From NCBI GenBank assembly GCA_017996395.1, contig JAGOHA010000031.1:1-32039 (forward strand): a DNA stretch of 32,039 bases, written 5' to 3'. The translations under genes and the position numbers were made by a program. Position 1 is the stretch's first letter. Each line of letters starts with the position of its first letter. The stretch is from Acidobacteriota bacterium (GTDB lineage Bacteria > Acidobacteriota > JAAYUB01). The notes beneath the pieces were generated by a model. It ran no database searches, was not told where the DNA came from, and was given only the letters and a program-made list of their open reading frames with translations. Below are positions 30,895 through 32,039 of this stretch, piece after piece.

Positions 30895-32039
30895 CTACTT
30901 GCCGAGCACCTTCAAGTATTCGGGGAGCAGCCGGCTGATGTCCGCGTAGGCGTTGGCGTTCTGAATGCTGAACTTGTACTTCTGGTCGCCCACCTGGAAC
31001 GAGAACTCGTCCCCCTTGGCGAACTGCACGCTCTTCAGCGAGCGGATGGGCACGTTGAAGGCGTGCTTGGCCTCGTTCGTCTCGTACTTCAGATTGTCGG
31101 CGCTGAACACGAGGAAGCCGTTGCAGCCGCCCATGAAATGCTTGTGCTCCACGGCGATGGACCGGTTGATCAGGACGGCGAAGGATTTGCGCACCTCCAT
31201 CTCCTGGATGATGCTCTGGAGCTTGTCCACCGGGTATCCCGGAACACCGCCGAGATCGATGACCTTGCGCAGGTGGGTGATGGCCTGGTCATAGTTCCGG
31301 TCGGACTGGGCCAGGATGCCCAGGTTCAGGTGGGCCAGAGCGTAGTCCGGTTTGAGCTGGATGGCCTTGCGGAAATTCTCCTGGGCCTTGGCGATGTTCT
31401 TCAGCTCCAGGTAGGACGCGCCGATGTGGAAGTACGCGTCGGCCTGGCGGGGATCGATGGCCACCGACTGGGTCAACTGGTCGATGGCGCTCTGGTAATT
31501 GCCCGCCTTGTAATCGCCGATGCCCGCGGTGAGCAGCGACCGTGCGCGGGCCTGCAGCTGCTGCTGCTGGTTATCGCGCTCCTGCTGCTGCCGGCGGGTC
31601 TGGGCGTCGGCCATCTTCTGGACGACGCGGTCGATCCGGCTCTCGATCTGCCGGTCGCCGGGGAAATAGCGGTTGTAGGCGTCCAAAATCGACTTGGCCC
31701 GGTCGTAGTTCTCGGCCAGGATGGCCTCGTCGGCCTGGAGGGGCGCCTGGTTCTTGATGCGCTGGATCATCGTGTTGGCTTTCTTGTTGTTTTTCTCCAG
31801 GCGCTTGATCTGGAGGCAGTATTCATAGGCGTTGTCGTCGGGCGGCGTGACCAGCCGGCCGGCGCCGATGGCCTGCTCCGCCCGGGCGGTCAGGTCCTTG
31901 ATGCTCTCGGTGCGCGTCTTCTGGAGGTTTTTCACCTCGGTGGTCGCCTTGTCGTACGCCTGGCGGATCTCCGGATCATCGGGGTTGATCTCGGTCAGCT
32001 GAGTGTACAGTTTTTCGGCCAGGACCCAGTTCTTCGACG
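30895..32039 (-). CDS. TPR-repeat protein with PH-like C-terminal domain, 5' end outside window
   Basis: The frame stays open to the window edge (reading 'KNWVLAEKLYTQLTEINPDDPEI' in pieces upstream of the GTG at 31935), so the start lies beyond 32039. About 380 residues are visible. They comprise an N-terminal helical region with a Gln-rich coiled stretch ('RRQQQERDNQQQQLQ'), at least three TPR units ('ADAYFHIGASYLELKNIAKA', 'DYALAHLNLGILAQSDRNYD' and an adjoining repeat), and a C-terminal ~85-residue beta-rich region ('GFLVFSADNLKYE' ... 'FSFQVGDQKYKFSI') that looks like a PH/GRAM-type fold (tentative). TPRs mediate protein-protein contacts. Partners are unknown. It ends at a strong intrinsic terminator. 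Confidence 0.8.
   Translation of the reverse strand, partial: SKNWVLAEKLYTQLTEINPDDPEIRQAYDKATTEVKNLQKTRTESIKDLTARAEQAIGAGRLVTPPDDNAYEYCLQIKRLEKNNKKANTMIQRIKNQAPLQADEAILAENYDRAKSILDAYNRYFPGDRQIESRIDRVVQKMADAQTRRQQQERDNQQQQLQARARSLLTAGIGDYKAGNYQSAIDQLTQSVAIDPRQADAYFHIGASYLELKNIAKAQENFRKAIQLKPDYALAHLNLGILAQSDRNYDQAITHLRKVIDLGGVPGYPVDKLQSIIQEMEVRKSFAVLINRSIAVEHKHFMGGCNGFLVFSADNLKYETNEAKHAFNVPIRSLKSVQFAKGDEFSFQVGDQKYKFSIQNANAYADISRLLPEYLKVLGK

Overview
This is a GC-rich (about two-thirds by eye) bacterial chromosome segment. No rRNA or other taxonomic marker is present. The gene content (exported FN3/dockerin-like protein, Hanks kinase fusion, DUF5924/DUF2914 and DUF6677-like membrane proteins, M3 and M24 peptidases, ferredoxin-dependent 2-oxoacid oxidoreductase) fits an Acidobacteriota-like, at least partly anaerobic bacterium. 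That assignment is an inference.

Layout. Positions 1-7435 (+): a membrane GGDEF cyclase, a large exported multidomain protein, then a compact ykgJ / M24 peptidase / NYN nuclease operon. Positions 7998-14129 (+): a strong sigma70-type promoter drives four genes. They encode a GltD-like flavoprotein with a histone-H1-like N-terminal extension and a C-terminal 2[4Fe-4S] ferredoxin, a second FAD oxidoreductase, a fused gamma-alpha 2-oxoacid:ferredoxin oxidoreductase subunit, and its beta subunit. The last three overlap or are translationally coupled, so they probably form one redox complex passing electrons from 2-oxoacids to ferredoxin or pyridine nucleotide. Positions 14908-18236: divergent trkH (-) and pepF (+). 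Positions 18755-19600 (-): a cluster of three small membrane proteins, two of them too short for ordinary ORF thresholds. Positions 20286-22643 (-): an MrfA/YprA-type repair helicase. Positions 23242-28188 (-): the most unusual locus, a putative operon of (i) a decapeptide-repeat membrane protein, (ii) a periplasmic type-1 solute-binding domain fused through one TM helix to a cytoplasmic P-loop ATPase, and (iii) a paralogous P-loop ATPase fused to a Hanks Ser/Thr kinase. This looks like a transmembrane signalling system. Positions 28358-32039: a DUF5924/DUF2914 protein, a MATE-like transporter and a TPR protein cut by the window end.

Every long intergenic gap between 7.4 and 23.2 kb is filled by a mosaic of degenerate 7-bp (and one 6-bp) tandem repeats of several flavours. 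They recur in both orientations with conserved junctions. Embedded in the mosaic are a 349-bp MITE-like element with about 50-bp inverted repeats and an apparent remnant of a REP-associated transposase C-terminus, a roughly 120-bp dispersed repeat (two copies), and a 3' half of a tRNA-Arg starting exactly at the anticodon loop. Two promoters (trkH and the DUF6677-like gene) place the -10 box exactly 8 nt before ATG, implying leaderless mRNAs.
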